Of a stretch of 64,000 nt of DNA, positions 1 through 12,782 are shown one piece after another. The notes beneath the pieces were generated by a model. It saw nothing but the letters and a program-made list of their open reading frames with translations. It did not search any database and was not told the DNA's origin. This DNA is from Acidobacteriota bacterium (GTDB lineage Bacteria > Acidobacteriota > Vicinamibacteria > Vicinamibacterales > UBA823). The position numbers were made by a program, and so were the translations under genes. The DNA lies in the NCBI GenBank assembly GCA_002730525.1, contig PCAK01000028.1, positions 31,594 to 95,593 on the forward strand. Reading direction: 5' to 3'. Positions within the stretch are counted from its first letter, which is position 1. Each line of letters opens with the position of its first letter.

Positions 1-473
1 CCGGCGGACTGGGGATCGGTCGCCGCGATCTACCGAGAGGGCATCGAGACCCGCAACGCGACGTTCGAAACCGACGTGCCCTCCTGGGAAGCGTGGAGTG
101 CCGCCCACCTCGCGAGTTGTCGAATCGTGGCCCGCGCCCCCGGTGCCCGGGCATCCTGGGCTGGGGTGCGCTGAGCCCGGTATCCGGCCGATGCGTCTAC
201 GCTGGTGTTGCCGAGGTCAGCCTGTACGTCGCGGCGGCCGCCTGGGGCCGCGGCGTCGGCCGGCAGCTCCTGTAGGCGCTGGTGGCGGCATCCGAACGTG
301 AGGGCATCTGGTCACTCCACGCCGGCATCTTTCCGGAGAACACGGCGAGCATCGCGCTCCATGCGTCCTGTGGATTCCACCACGTTGGCGTGCGCGAGCG
401 GGTCGGCGAGATGGACGGGCAGTGGCGGGACATCGTGCTGCTCGAGCGGCGGAGCGACGTGGTCGGCGTCTAG
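1..473 (+). pseudogene. Broken GNAT acetyltransferase, phosphinothricin acetyltransferase (Pat)-like, 5' end outside window
   Basis: The first reading frame encodes a Pat-type N-terminal half (IYREGIETRNATFET, then VPSWEAW) and runs into a stop near 175. The rest of the domain (LSPVSGRCVYAGVAEVSLYV, then the acetyl-CoA loop GRGVGRQLL and the C-terminal part GIFPENTASIALH, CGFHHVGVRERVG) is in frame 3. One frameshift is needed at about 135-160, near a run of five C at 137-141. In the new frame a TAG codon at 276-278 interrupts the domain directly after the acetyl-CoA-binding loop. The stop at 471-473 overlaps the stop of the convergent lactonase gene. Family members acetylate phosphinothricin-like or other small amines. 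With one frameshift plus one nonsense codon this is most likely a dead gene; a sequencing error alone would not explain both lesions. Confidence 0.8.
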
Positions 474-1498
474 AAACCGACGCCCTTGGCCGTCAGGCGG
501 ATGCGCAGGAGGTACATATCGGCCGTGATGTACAGGGTGGAGCCGTCGTCGCCGAACGCGCAGTTCGACGTGCTCTGTGTCGTCACAATCGAACCCATAT
601 GCTCCCCATCCGGGCTGACGATCAGCACGCCGTTCTGGGGCCCCGCGATGTAGAGGTTGCCCTGCTGGTCGACGGCCATGCCGTCGCCCCAGGACTCGTA
701 GAAGACCCGGCCGCCTCCCAGGCTGCCGTCGGGCGCGACCTCGTAGGCCATGACGACCGGCTGATTCCGGCCGTCGGAGCTGGCGACGTAGAGAATCGAC
801 TCGTCCGGCGAGAACGCGATGCCGTTCGGTCGCGACAGGTCGTCGACCAGCAGCGACACCTCGCCGTTCGGCGTGAGCCGGTAGACACCCTGAAGGTCTA
901 ACTCCTTCGCCGGATCGTCCATACCCCGCTCGAGGCCGTAGGGCGGATCGGTGAAGTAGAAGTCGCCGTTGCTGCGCTGGACGACGTCATTCGGTGAGTT
1001 GAAGCGCATCCCCTCGAAGTCACCGACCAAAGTCGCGAAGGTGGCCTCGGGCGCCTCCCACGGCGCGTCGAGCCGCGCCAGGCGCCGATCGCCGTGCTGC
1101 GCCAGGACGAGCCGGCCGCCGCGGTCGAGTGTCAAGCCGTTCGACCCGCTCTCCCCGCCACGCGCCACCGCACCCGTATAGCCCGACGGCTGCAACCAGA
1201 TCGATGCCGCCTCGCCATCGCGCCAGAGGTAGACGGCATTGTTCGGAATGTCGGAATAGAGCACGCCGCCGAGCGCCGGCACCCAGACCGGTCCCTCCGT
1301 CCACTCGTGGCCCTCGGCCAGGATCTCGGGCACGGCATCCAGTGGCACGAGCGCATCGAGGCGCGGATCGACCCGCTCGACGCCGCCGATCGGCGCGGGC
1401 CGAGAAGCGTTCGCCTGGTCGACGATCTCGGCTCCGCGGGCGAACGACCCTGCCAGGACGCAGGCACACGCGACGATCGATATGGGGAACGTATTCAT
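470..1498 (-). CDS. Secreted SMP-30/gluconolactonase family protein
   Basis: A 342-residue protein with an N-terminal signal peptide (about residues 1-22, ending near SFARGAE) and a six-bladed SMP-30/gluconolactonase propeller. The expected metal ligands are visible in context: Glu in WTEGPVW, Asn in FNSPNDVV and Asp in FSPDES. Family members are metal-dependent lactonases that hydrolyse sugar lactones; export suggests it acts in the periplasm on carbohydrate-derived lactones. A strong GAGGAGG ribosome-binding site lies directly before the ATG, and the stop of the upstream cyclophilin gene is 22 bp away, so the two probably share a transcript. The stop codon overlaps that of the dead acetyltransferase on the other strand. 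The substrate cannot be read from the sequence. Confidence 0.85.
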   Translation of the reverse strand: MNTFPISIVACACVLAGSFARGAEIVDQANASRPAPIGGVERVDPRLDALVPLDAVPEILAEGHEWTEGPVWVPALGGVLYSDIPNNAVYLWRDGEAASIWLQPSGYTGAVARGGESGSNGLTLDRGGRLVLAQHGDRRLARLDAPWEAPEATFATLVGDFEGMRFNSPNDVVQRSNGDFYFTDPPYGLERGMDDPAKELDLQGVYRLTPNGEVSLLVDDLSRPNGIAFSPDESILYVASSDGRNQPVVMAYEVAPDGSLGGGRVFYESWGDGMAVDQQGNLYIAGPQNGVLIVSPDGEHMGSIVTTQSTSNCAFGDDGSTLYITADMYLLRIRLTAKGVGF

Positions 1499-1520
1499 CC
1501 AGCCTCCTCGGCGCAGCGCA

Positions 1521-2675
1521 CTACCGTGCGATCTGCACGCCTAGAATCTCGACCCGCTGCAGCGGCGTTTCGCCCTCGAGCGGAAGCGACTCGATGGCAT
1601 CCACGTTCTCCATGCCGTCGACGACGCGGGCAAAGACCGTGTACTCGCCGTCGAGCGTGCTCACGGTATCGGTGCAGATGAAGAACGAGGTGTCGGCGCT
1701 GGCCGGGTCGTCGCCCCGCGCCATCGAGACGGTGCCACGAACATGCGGCGTCGCCGAGAACTCGGGTTCGAGGGTCGTGACCAGCCGCCGTTGGCGCTCA
1801 TCGAGCGGCCGGTTGCGGCTGCCAAGCCACCCCGATTGAATCAGCATGCCATCGACGACGCGATGGAACGACATGCCGTCGAAGACGCCGACCGACGCGA
1901 GGCGGAGAAAGTTGCGGACGTGTTCCGGCGCGATCTCTGGCATGAACTCGAGCGTGATCGCACCAGAGGTGGTGCCGAGAATCACCCGATAGGCGGCGAG
2001 TTCCTCCGGGCTGTCCTCAGAGAAGGGCGCAGGTTGCTCGGCCGGACGGTCGCGGATGGTCACCGACCTGATCGAGATCCGCTCGATCGCCTTGCCCGAC
2101 TCGTCGGTCTCGGCCTCCGAGATCTCGGTGACGAGGTTCATCCCCTCGGTGACCCGGCCGAAGACGGTGTAGCTGTCGTCGAGCGCCGGCTGGTCGACGA
2201 TACTGATGAAGAACTGCGAGCCGGCGCTGTCGGGATCGCCGGGAATCTGCGCGGCCGACACCGCGCCGCGAGTGTGCGGCTCATCACTCAACTCGGCGGC
2301 TAGGACGCCGAGGCCGCCCTGACCGTAGAGTTCGGGCTTCTCGAGGTCCTTCGTCATCGGATCGCCGCCCTGGACGATGCCGTGCCGGACCATCCGATGG
2401 AAGATCGTGCCGTCGTACACACCCTCCTCAGCCGACTTGATGAAGTAGCCAACATGGTTGGGCGCGGCCTCGGGCAGCAGGTCGATGATGAACGGGCCAC
2501 GGTCCGTCTGGACGACGGCTTCCTTGGCGGCCATCTCCTCGACCGCCAACGACGTCTCGAACATCGCGGCGGCCTTCGACGGGTCCTGGGCGCCGGCCGA
2601 ACCGACGACCAGGACCAGCGTCACCGCCGCGACGACGGCCAGCCCTCTAGCGTTCAGCCCGGATGTCATAGGCAT
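1521..2675 (-). CDS. Tandem cyclophilin-type peptidyl-prolyl cis-trans isomerase, exported
   Basis: After a signal peptide (ending about residue 28, VGSAGAQ) the protein has two consecutive cyclophilin-like domains. The first includes TDRGPFIIDLLPEAAPNHV, then IFHRMVRHGIVQGGDP and AGSQFFIS. The second includes FLRLASVGVFDGMSFHRVV and SADTSFFICT. Cyclophilins catalyse proline cis-trans isomerisation and assist folding; export suggests the periplasm. The open frame extends upstream to 2813, but that part is the antisense-like overlap with the preceding gene. The ATG codons at 2675 and 2669 sit right before the signal peptide and overlap the end of the PQQ-propeller gene by 23-29 bp, which suggests translational coupling. 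Catalytic residues of the second domain look less canonical, so it may be a substrate-binding module. Confidence 0.8.
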   Translation of the reverse strand: MPMTSGLNARGLAVVAAVTLVLVVGSAGAQDPSKAAAMFETSLAVEEMAAKEAVVQTDRGPFIIDLLPEAAPNHVGYFIKSAEEGVYDGTIFHRMVRHGIVQGGDPMTKDLEKPELYGQGGLGVLAAELSDEPHTRGAVSAAQIPGDPDSAGSQFFISIVDQPALDDSYTVFGRVTEGMNLVTEISEAETDESGKAIERISIRSVTIRDRPAEQPAPFSEDSPEELAAYRVILGTTSGAITLEFMPEIAPEHVRNFLRLASVGVFDGMSFHRVVDGMLIQSGWLGSRNRPLDERQRRLVTTLEPEFSATPHVRGTVSMARGDDPASADTSFFICTDTVSTLDGEYTVFARVVDGMENVDAIESLPLEGETPLQRVEILGVQIAR

Positions 2676-3909
2676 AGATCGTATCGTGGTGACGCAGGAT
2701 GAGCCGGCCGGCCGAAATGATCGGATGGCTCCAGGCCATCGAAGACCCGCTGTCGATCCGAAACCGTCCGACTTCGAGGTAGTCGTCGGCGGTCGCCTCC
2801 GCGAGGCCGACAATGCCGCGCTCGCTGAAGAGGTAGAGGCGGTTGTCCGCGTAGATCAGCGACCCTTTCCCGACGCTCCGGTCGCGCCAGGCGACCTTCC
2901 CGTCGCTCAACCGCAGTGCCGTCAGAATCGCGCTGTTGAACCCGTAGACGTGGTCGCCGACCAGGACCGAGCTGCTGTGGTGGTTCCTCATGCTCGTGCT
3001 GAAGTAGATCTCGCGCGCATCGGCGCCGGCCTCTCCAATATCGAGCAGCGCAGCGCCGCGCCCGTAGTTCGACGACAAGAAGACCTGCGTGCCGCGGACT
3101 ATCGGGGTCGCGATGTTCGCGGTCCGGTTCGCAACGGCAGGGTAGCTCCAGACGAGCTGGCCGTCCTCGACGACGAGACCCAGCGCGCGCTGGGCCGTGA
3201 AGAAGACGGCGGTCTCGATCCCGCGAATCCGCTGCGTGACGGCCGACGCATAGGCGGCGCCGTCGCCTTGGCTCCGCCAGAGCAGCGACCCGTCGTGGCG
3301 ATTGAGCGCCACGATCGCCCCGTCACGCGCGCCGACGTTGACCAGCAGGCGATCGCCGACGATCAGCGGCGACTCGCTCAGGCCCCAGTGGGGACGGTCG
3401 CCATCGAAGCGCTCCAGCAGGTTCTGCGTCCAGACGATGCGGCCGGTCGCCGCCTCTAGGCAGGTCAGATCGCCGCGTGCCCCGTAGACGTACAGATGAT
3501 CTCCGACGACGGTCGGCGTACTGCGCGGCCCGTCGCCCATCTCGTTGTCAAAGCGGCGTCCGTGCGCCGTCGACCAGAGCGGTTCGCCGGTCGAGGCATC
3601 GTAGGCGAGGACGAACTCGCTGCCGCCGCGCGAGCCCAGCGTGTACAGCCGGCCCTCGGACGCCGAGAACGAGGAGAACCCGATGCCGGCGCCGCTGGCG
3701 GTCCAGACCAGCGGCGGGCCGCCTTCGGGCCAGGACTGCAGTAACCCACGCTCGAGTGAATGCCCATCGCGATTCGCGCCTCGCCACTGATGCCAGCCCG
3801 GCGCTTGCGCCGGAAGGCCCACCTGCAAGGCCGCGGCACCGAACGCGGTGACGGCGACGACGGAAGCGAGGAAACGGACAGAGGCGAATCGCATCGGTCT
3901 TTGAACCAT
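2647..3909 (-). CDS. PQQ/BamB-like beta-propeller protein, exported
   Basis: A 420-residue protein with a signal peptide (VRFLASVVAVTAFGAAALQ) followed by WRGANRDG, a typical start of PQQ-like propellers. Repeated blades of the type YDASTGEPLW, LEAATGRIVW, LNRHDGSLLWRSQ and LRLSDGKVAWRD follow. These resemble BamB/PQQ enzyme repeats, but no catalytic dehydrogenase ligands are evident, so a scaffold or sensor role in the periplasm is more likely than enzyme activity. The ATG at 3909 is preceded closely by AAGG; an alternative ATG five codons in (3894) would also leave an intact signal peptide. It heads a likely three-gene unit with the cyclophilin and lactonase genes. Confidence 0.75.
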   Translation of the reverse strand: MVQRPMRFASVRFLASVVAVTAFGAAALQVGLPAQAPGWHQWRGANRDGHSLERGLLQSWPEGGPPLVWTASGAGIGFSSFSASEGRLYTLGSRGGSEFVLAYDASTGEPLWSTAHGRRFDNEMGDGPRSTPTVVGDHLYVYGARGDLTCLEAATGRIVWTQNLLERFDGDRPHWGLSESPLIVGDRLLVNVGARDGAIVALNRHDGSLLWRSQGDGAAYASAVTQRIRGIETAVFFTAQRALGLVVEDGQLVWSYPAVANRTANIATPIVRGTQVFLSSNYGRGAALLDIGEAGADAREIYFSTSMRNHHSSSVLVGDHVYGFNSAILTALRLSDGKVAWRDRSVGKGSLIYADNRLYLFSERGIVGLAEATADDYLEVGRFRIDSGSSMAWSHPIISAGRLILRHHDTIYAYDIRAER

Positions 3910-3976
3910 CTTACCTTGCGACCCTCACCGCGGCGCGCTCCCGCGAGGTGAAGGCTGATGATGCGCGCGTGTTAGC

Positions 3977-4801
3977 ATGGAACTCGTGGCCTTGCTGGAT
4001 GAAGATCCGTGCGTCACACCCGACGACGAGAGCGAATCGTCAGGCTCCGGTGGCCGCGCTGTCGCCATCGCTCTGGCGCTGATCGTGGTGGCGGCAGGAG
4101 CCTACTTCTTCCTCTGGTCGTCGCCCGAACCCGAACCTGTCGCGACCGAGCGAGCGGCGCCGCCACCGCCAGCGCCCGAGGCGGAGCCCGAGCCGGAGCC
4201 CGAACCAGCCGGGCCGGCGCCCCGGCCCGAGCCAGCACCTGAGCCCGAAGCCGAACCCGAGCCGCCACCCCCGCCGACGAACGTCCTGCGGGTCACCAGC
4301 GACGTGGACGGCGCACAGGTCTTCCTCGATCGACAGTTCCTCGGCAACACACCGCTCGACATGACCGGCCTCGAGCCTGGCCGGCACCAGGTGAACGTGG
4401 CCGCGACCGGCTACGAAGGCATCGTGCAGACGGTCGAGATCGCCCCCGATCACCCGGTCGAGTTGAACGTCGAGTTTCGGGTGGTCCGACTCGACGAGGC
4501 GATCGATGTCGTCCACAAGCACCGTTTCGGGTCGTGCGAGGGCCGACTGGTCGCGAACCTGCAAGGCTTCCACTACCAGACCGATCACGATGATGCCTTT
4601 TCAGTGACACTCGACCAGGTCGATGCGTTCGAGATCGACTATCTCGACCAGACGCTGTCGCTGGAGATCCGCGGCGGGCGTACCTACAACTTCACCGACG
4701 AGCAGGAGACGGCCGACCCCCTGTTCGTCTTCCACCGCGACGTCGAGAAGGCGCGGACGCGTCTAGCCGCCGGTGATCGCCCGGCCACCGGCGGATCCTA
4801 G
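3977..4801 (+). CDS. Single-pass membrane protein with Pro/Glu linker and PEGA domain
   Basis: The 274-residue protein has a short cytoplasmic N-terminus, one transmembrane helix (about residues 28-47, AVAIALALIVVAAGAYFFLW), and a Pro-Glu rich spacer (about 50-97) built of EPEPEP-type repeats. A PEGA domain follows (about 100-170: VTSDVDGAQVFLD, LGNTPLDMTGLEPGRHQV, GYEGIVQTVEI). The C-terminal 100 residues contain FGSCEGRLVAN and FSVTLDQVDAF and are not assigned to a known fold here. PEGA domains are extracytoplasmic, often linked to kinases or surface layers. The gene is divergent from the PQQ-propeller gene and followed 14 bp later by tag, with which it may be cotranscribed. The function is unknown. 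Confidence 0.75.
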   Translation: MELVALLDEDPCVTPDDESESSGSGGRAVAIALALIVVAAGAYFFLWSSPEPEPVATERAAPPPPAPEAEPEPEPEPAGPAPRPEPAPEPEAEPEPPPPPTNVLRVTSDVDGAQVFLDRQFLGNTPLDMTGLEPGRHQVNVAATGYEGIVQTVEIAPDHPVELNVEFRVVRLDEAIDVVHKHRFGSCEGRLVANLQGFHYQTDHDDAFSVTLDQVDAFEIDYLDQTLSLEIRGGRTYNFTDEQETADPLFVFHRDVEKARTRLAAGDRPATGGS

Positions 4802-5332
4802 CCCGAGCGCCCGGCATGCCGACGCGCTGCGCCTGGGCCGGCAGCGACCCGCTGTACGTCAGGTATCACGACACCGAGTGGGGCGTCCCGCAGCACCAGG
4901 ACCGGAAGCTGTTCGAGATGCTCGTGCTCGAGGGCGCCCAGGCAGGCCTGAGCTGGATCACCATCCTGCGAAAGCGAGCCGCCTACCGGAAGGCCTTCGA
5001 TCGCTTCGACCCGCGCAAGGTCGCGCGCTACTCGGCTCCCGACCGGCGCCGCCTGCTCGCCGATGCCGGCATCGTGAGGAACCGCCTCAAGATCGACGCG
5101 GCCATCGGTAATGCGAAGGCGTTCCTCGAGATTCAGCAGGAATTCGGCCGGTTCGACACCTACATCTGGAAGTTCACCAACGGCCGCCCTATCCAGAACC
5201 GGTGGCGCAGGATGCGGGAGGTGCCGGCGAATACCGTCGCCAGCGACGCGATGAGCCAGGACCTCAAGCGGAGGGGGTTCAAGTTCGTCGGCTCGACGAT
5301 CTGCTACGCCTTCATGCAGGCAACCGGGATGG

Positions 5333-6213
<881 letters not shown>

Positions 6214-6217
<4 letters not shown>

Positions 6218-6816
6218 TGCTGGACGACGGCGCGCTTGCTCCGGTGGCGGTCGAGCACCGCGCGACCGAGCCGCTTGCTCAGATAGACCTTCGACTCGCG
6301 GTTGTCCTTGCTATTGACCTCGTACTTGATCACGTCGAACTCGAGGTTGTCGAGGACACCGCGCATGGCGTAGAACTTGTTCTTGGTCTTGACGACGATC
6401 TCGTCGAAGCCGTTGTCGAGTGCCCAGGCCTCCTGCTCCTCACTGAGCGCGCGAAAGTGCCCCTGGCCACGCCAGTCCCGCCGCGTCGCGCCGATCCAGC
6501 TGTAGAGAATCTTGCGGTCGCGAAACCTGACGCAGTCGTTGAGTCGCGCGACCAGATCCGCGAGCTTCGGCTCGTCCTCCTCGGCACGTACCTCGTGGGC
6601 GACCTTGTACGAGACCGGCACCACGGTGCTCGGGTCGGTGGGCAGCGGCGCTTCGGCCATGAGGATCTGATGATCCCGACCGTCCAGGCGCCCGATGACT
6701 TCGGCCGACGTCTTCCGCCGGGGGAACTCGCCGAAGTACTCCTCGATGTACTGAATCTCCAGCGCGCCCTGCTGTAGCCCGTACTGCCGGATGTTGTACT
6801 CGACCGATTCGGTCAT
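6214..6816 (-). CDS. GNAT family N-acetyltransferase
   Basis: The 200-residue protein has a GNAT-like core: an effector-binding strand around SYKVAHEVRAEEDEPKL, a strand SWIGATRRDWRGQGHFRALSEEQEAWA holding the acetyl-CoA loop (RRDWRGQGHFRAL), and a C-terminal strand with NLEFDVIKYEVNS. The loop is a fairly typical Q/RxxGxG/A. The substrate is not identifiable. The gene sits between metH (31 bp upstream) and the TrmH-type gene (overlap of 4 bp), in the same direction, so it is part of the metH transcript. An unusually basic C-terminus (DRHRSKRA) is present. A role in protein or small-molecule acetylation is possible; no specific family name is assigned. Confidence 0.75.
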
Positions 6817-6847
6817 CGTCTGATGTTAACCCCAGAACCCGCCCGGA

Positions 6848-10576
<3,729 letters not shown>

Positions 10577-10595
10577 CGTTCGTTCCCGTGAACCT

Positions 10596-11591
10596 CTATG
10601 CGGCGGGCGTGGCCTTGCGCCGCCGCGCCGGCCTGCGGGCCGCCTGTGCCGGCGCCCGCACGCCGCTGGCGAGCAGCACCGTGAACGGATCGCCCGACAG
10701 GTGTGCGCCCACTTGCACCGTCACACCCGTCAGGCCGCTGCCGCGCATCAACTCGGCCAGCTTCGCGTCAGTGAACCCGAGCCAGCGGTCGCCCAGCCGT
10801 TCCTGCACCCACTGCTGGTCGTGGGCGCGGAGATCGACGACGAGCACCCGCCCCGACGGGCGAACGATGCGGGCGGCCTCGGCGACCGCACGGCCTGGAT
10901 CGTCGGCATGGTGCAGCGCCTGCGACAAGATGGCCGCATCCACCGCGCTATCCGTCAGCGGCAACTGATCGAGCTCGCCCCGCTTCCAGCTGACGTTGGT
11001 CACTCGCCGCCGGCGCGCCAGTGCGCGAGCGCGCTGGAGGACACGGTCCGAGCGGTCCACCGCCACGACCCGCCGCGCCCAGCGAGCCACTTCGAGGGTG
11101 AGGAACCCTTCCCCGCACCCCAGGTCGGCGACCTCCAGCGGTGGCAGCAGCGATCCGAGGGCGCGAGCCCAGGCGGCCCAGCTGCGACCGGGCACGAACT
11201 GCCGGCCCTCACTGGCGTCGGCGCTGCCGTGCCCCTCGATCGTCTCCCGCCGGATCCGCACCACCTCACGCAGCTGCGCGTCATCCGCACGGGCCGGCCC
11301 GCTCGTCGCGACCTCGGCGAACTGGCTCCTGAGCAGCGACCAGAGCGAGGCCAGCGAACCGCCCGCCTCGAGGTCGGGCGAGAGGCGGTAGTAGGCGTAG
11401 CCCCCGTCGCGCGACTCGGTGACCAGACCGGCCTCCTTCAGAAGGCCCAGATGCCTCGAGACTCCGGACTGGGCGATTCCGAGAATCTCGGTCAGTTCCG
11501 TCACATTGAGCCGCTCGACCGCGAGCAGGCGCAGCAGGCGCAGCCGCGCGTCGTCGCCGAGCAGGCGATACAGCGAACTGAGATGCTTCAA
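10596..11591 (-). CDS. ArsR-type regulator fused to a class I SAM-dependent methyltransferase
   Basis: The N-terminal 90 residues form an ArsR winged helix: [35 protein letters not shown] as recognition helix, and [16 protein letters not shown] as wing. The second half is a class I methyltransferase with motif [15 protein letters not shown], acidic residue VAVDRSD, motif [13 protein letters not shown] and post-motif [10 protein letters not shown]. In-frame starts are GTG at 11633 and TTG at 11630 and 11591. TTG at 11591 is chosen because it leaves the AT-rich palindrome outside the coding region. ArsR regulators such as SahR are known to control methionine/SAM-cycle genes; the position 19 bp before metH fits this. 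The sensor domain may bind S-adenosylhomocysteine or S-adenosylmethionine. No arsenic-binding cysteine pair is visible. Confidence 0.85.
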   Translation of the reverse strand: MKHLSSLYRLLGDDARLRLLRLLAVERLNVTELTEILGIAQSGVSRHLGLLKEAGLVTESRDGGYAYYRLSPDLEAGGSLASLWSLLRSQFAEVATSGPARADDAQLREVVRIRRETIEGHGSADASEGRQFVPGRSWAAWARALGSLLPPLEVADLGCGEGFLTLEVARWARRVVAVDRSDRVLQRARALARRRRVTNVSWKRGELDQLPLTDSAVDAAILSQALHHADDPGRAVAEAARIVRPSGRVLVVDLRAHDQQWVQERLGDRWLGFTDAKLAELMRGSGLTGVTVQVGAHLSGDPFTVLLASGVRAPAQAARRPARRRKATPAA

Positions 11592-11594
11592 AAC

Positions 11595-11618
11595 ATCTAT
11601 GAATCTATATAAATAGAT
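11595..11618 (-). promoter_or_regulatory. Probable operator of the ArsR-metH operon, AT-rich palindrome
   Basis: The plus strand reads ATCTATgaATCTATataaATAGAT. The inner part at 11603-11618 is a perfect 6-bp inverted repeat (ATCTAT/ATAGAT) with a 4-bp spacer, and a third ATCTAT copy at 11595-11600 precedes it. The block of about 45 bp (11587-11630) is nearly pure A/T in an otherwise GC-rich window. It sits just before the chosen start of the ArsR-type gene. This placement and symmetry fit a winged-helix dimer operator, giving autoregulation of the operon. A -10-like AT stretch is part of the same block. Confidence 0.65.
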
Positions 11619-11874
11619 ATATATTTGCAACACTGGACGGACCGATCGGCCTTGCGCTCGAAGGGGCGCAGCTCGTCGGCCGCCTGGCGTACGGCGACGC
11701 CCCGCGCGCCGAGCGACGAGTGGCTCCGCTTCGGCGTCGGCGCGCTCCAGGCGCCGGGTGGTGGATCTACCTGGCCAGGTCGGCGAGGGTCAGAGAGATC
11801 TACGAGGGTTGAGCGATGCGTTCTCGCTCACGACATGGTGTCATCAGCCGCCTCGCGGGCTCCGCCTGGGCACC

Positions 11875-12126
11875 CTAGTGAGTCGCGTCGGCGGATGGAC
11901 CGACCAGCCACTCGACGATCTGCTCACGGGTCCAGCGGTGATCATCGTTCAGGTGCACGATGATGACGCCGAGGGCCAGCTTCTTCCGGCAGCCGGCGTG
12001 CGGGCATCGACGCACGGTTCCCTCGAGGCACTCGAACAATCGATCGAGCTGCTGCGGTCGACCCTTGCCCGGGTCAGCCGGCAGCAGGTACATCTCCCGC
12101 TCACCGCGATCCTGAGATCCGACCAT
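11875..12126 (-). CDS. Small conserved-looking hypothetical protein with putative CxxxxC zinc site
   Basis: The 83-residue protein has a strong ribosome-binding site (AAGGAGG, 6 nt before the ATG at 12126), so translation is likely. It contains RRCPHAGCRKKLAL, which could bind zinc, followed by a C-terminal helix VHLNDDHRWTREQIVEWL that resembles short helical modules found in phage and prophage-encoded proteins. I do not recognise the family. It stands alone between the ArsR-metH operon and a minus-strand helical protein. The 240-bp stretch between 11634 and 11874 has no supported gene. Confidence 0.65.
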   Translation of the reverse strand: MVGSQDRGEREMYLLPADPGKGRPQQLDRLFECLEGTVRRCPHAGCRKKLALGVIIVHLNDDHRWTREQIVEWLVGPSADATH

Positions 12127-12227
12127 GGGTCGCCTCCTTCGCGTCGACCGCCAGTCTACCCCAAAGCGGGAGGCCGAGTGGACGCAGGGCGTGGGAGCGC
12201 GGACGTGAAGCGGGACGCGCGGAGGTG

Positions 12228-12758
12228 CTACCGACTGGCGTCGGCGATGCGCTGCTTGAGGATCTCGTCGATCAGGAACAGATCGGTCAGCAGCGTCCGG
12301 ACGTGAATCGAGGCGTTCAGGTTGTCAACGAGCTGCGAACTGATCGCCGACTGCGCGAGAGCCAGGCGCAGCGCCGACTGGGCGTCACCCGCATCGCGTT
12401 CCAGCATCTGGATGAATGCCTCGTAGATATCGGCCGAGTCGACCTTCCGTCGTAGGCCGCCCCAAGGGCGCACGAGCGCCCTGACCCACCGAAGTATTCG
12501 CCGAAGGCCTGCTCGCCGCGGCGGCGCATCCCTTGACGCATCGCCTCGGCCAACGGCGTCGACGACGAGCGCTCGAAAGATGCCGGCAAGGCCCGTGAGG
12601 GCGGTGTCGGCACGCGTCAGATACTCGCGCACCTGGCCGCCGGTCTGCGAGCCGGGAGCACCCGAGACCCCCTGCGCGGCATACGCCAGCATGAACTCGT
12701 AGCTTTCCTCGATGGCGTTGCACCGATCGTGCAACTGCTCCTGCGCCGTCTTCGACAA
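12228..12758 (-). CDS. Helical hypothetical protein downstream of the cytochrome b gene; possible paired frameshifts
   Basis: The frame opens at a TTG codon (12758), 24 bp after the cytochrome b stop, and gives 176 residues rich in alpha helix (SKTAQEQLHDRCNAIEES, then YEAFIQMLERDAGDAQ, then LTDLFLIDEILKQRI). The middle, about residues 65-105, is Arg/Pro/Trp rich with poor third-position GC. In the adjacent frame the same DNA has coding-like codons (AEAMRQGMRRRGEQAFGEYF). The gene may therefore carry two compensating frameshifts, near 12570 and 12450. It is the last gene of the CO/xanthine-dehydrogenase-type operon. The function is unknown. Confidence 0.5.
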   Translation of the reverse strand: MSKTAQEQLHDRCNAIEESYEFMLAYAAQGVSGAPGSQTGGQVREYLTRADTALTGLAGIFRALVVDAVGRGDASRDAPPRRAGLRRILRWVRALVRPWGGLRRKVDSADIYEAFIQMLERDAGDAQSALRLALAQSAISSQLVDNLNASIHVRTLLTDLFLIDEILKQRIADASR

Positions 12759-12782
12759 AGCAGATCTCGGAATCGAATCGGT

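Noticed and set aside
276..278. In-frame TAG in the acetyltransferase as a pyrrolysine codon
   Set aside because: The gene also has a frameshift, there are no Pyl genes in view, and TAG is used as a normal stop elsewhere in the window (for example the SMP-30 gene).
2676..2813. N-terminal extension of the cyclophilin frame
   Set aside because: It lies inside the PQQ-propeller gene in another frame and precedes a clear signal peptide start.
4158..4275. Repeats in the PEGA gene as a CRISPR or tandem repeat array
   Set aside because: They are low-complexity Pro-Glu codons of a linker, without spacers.
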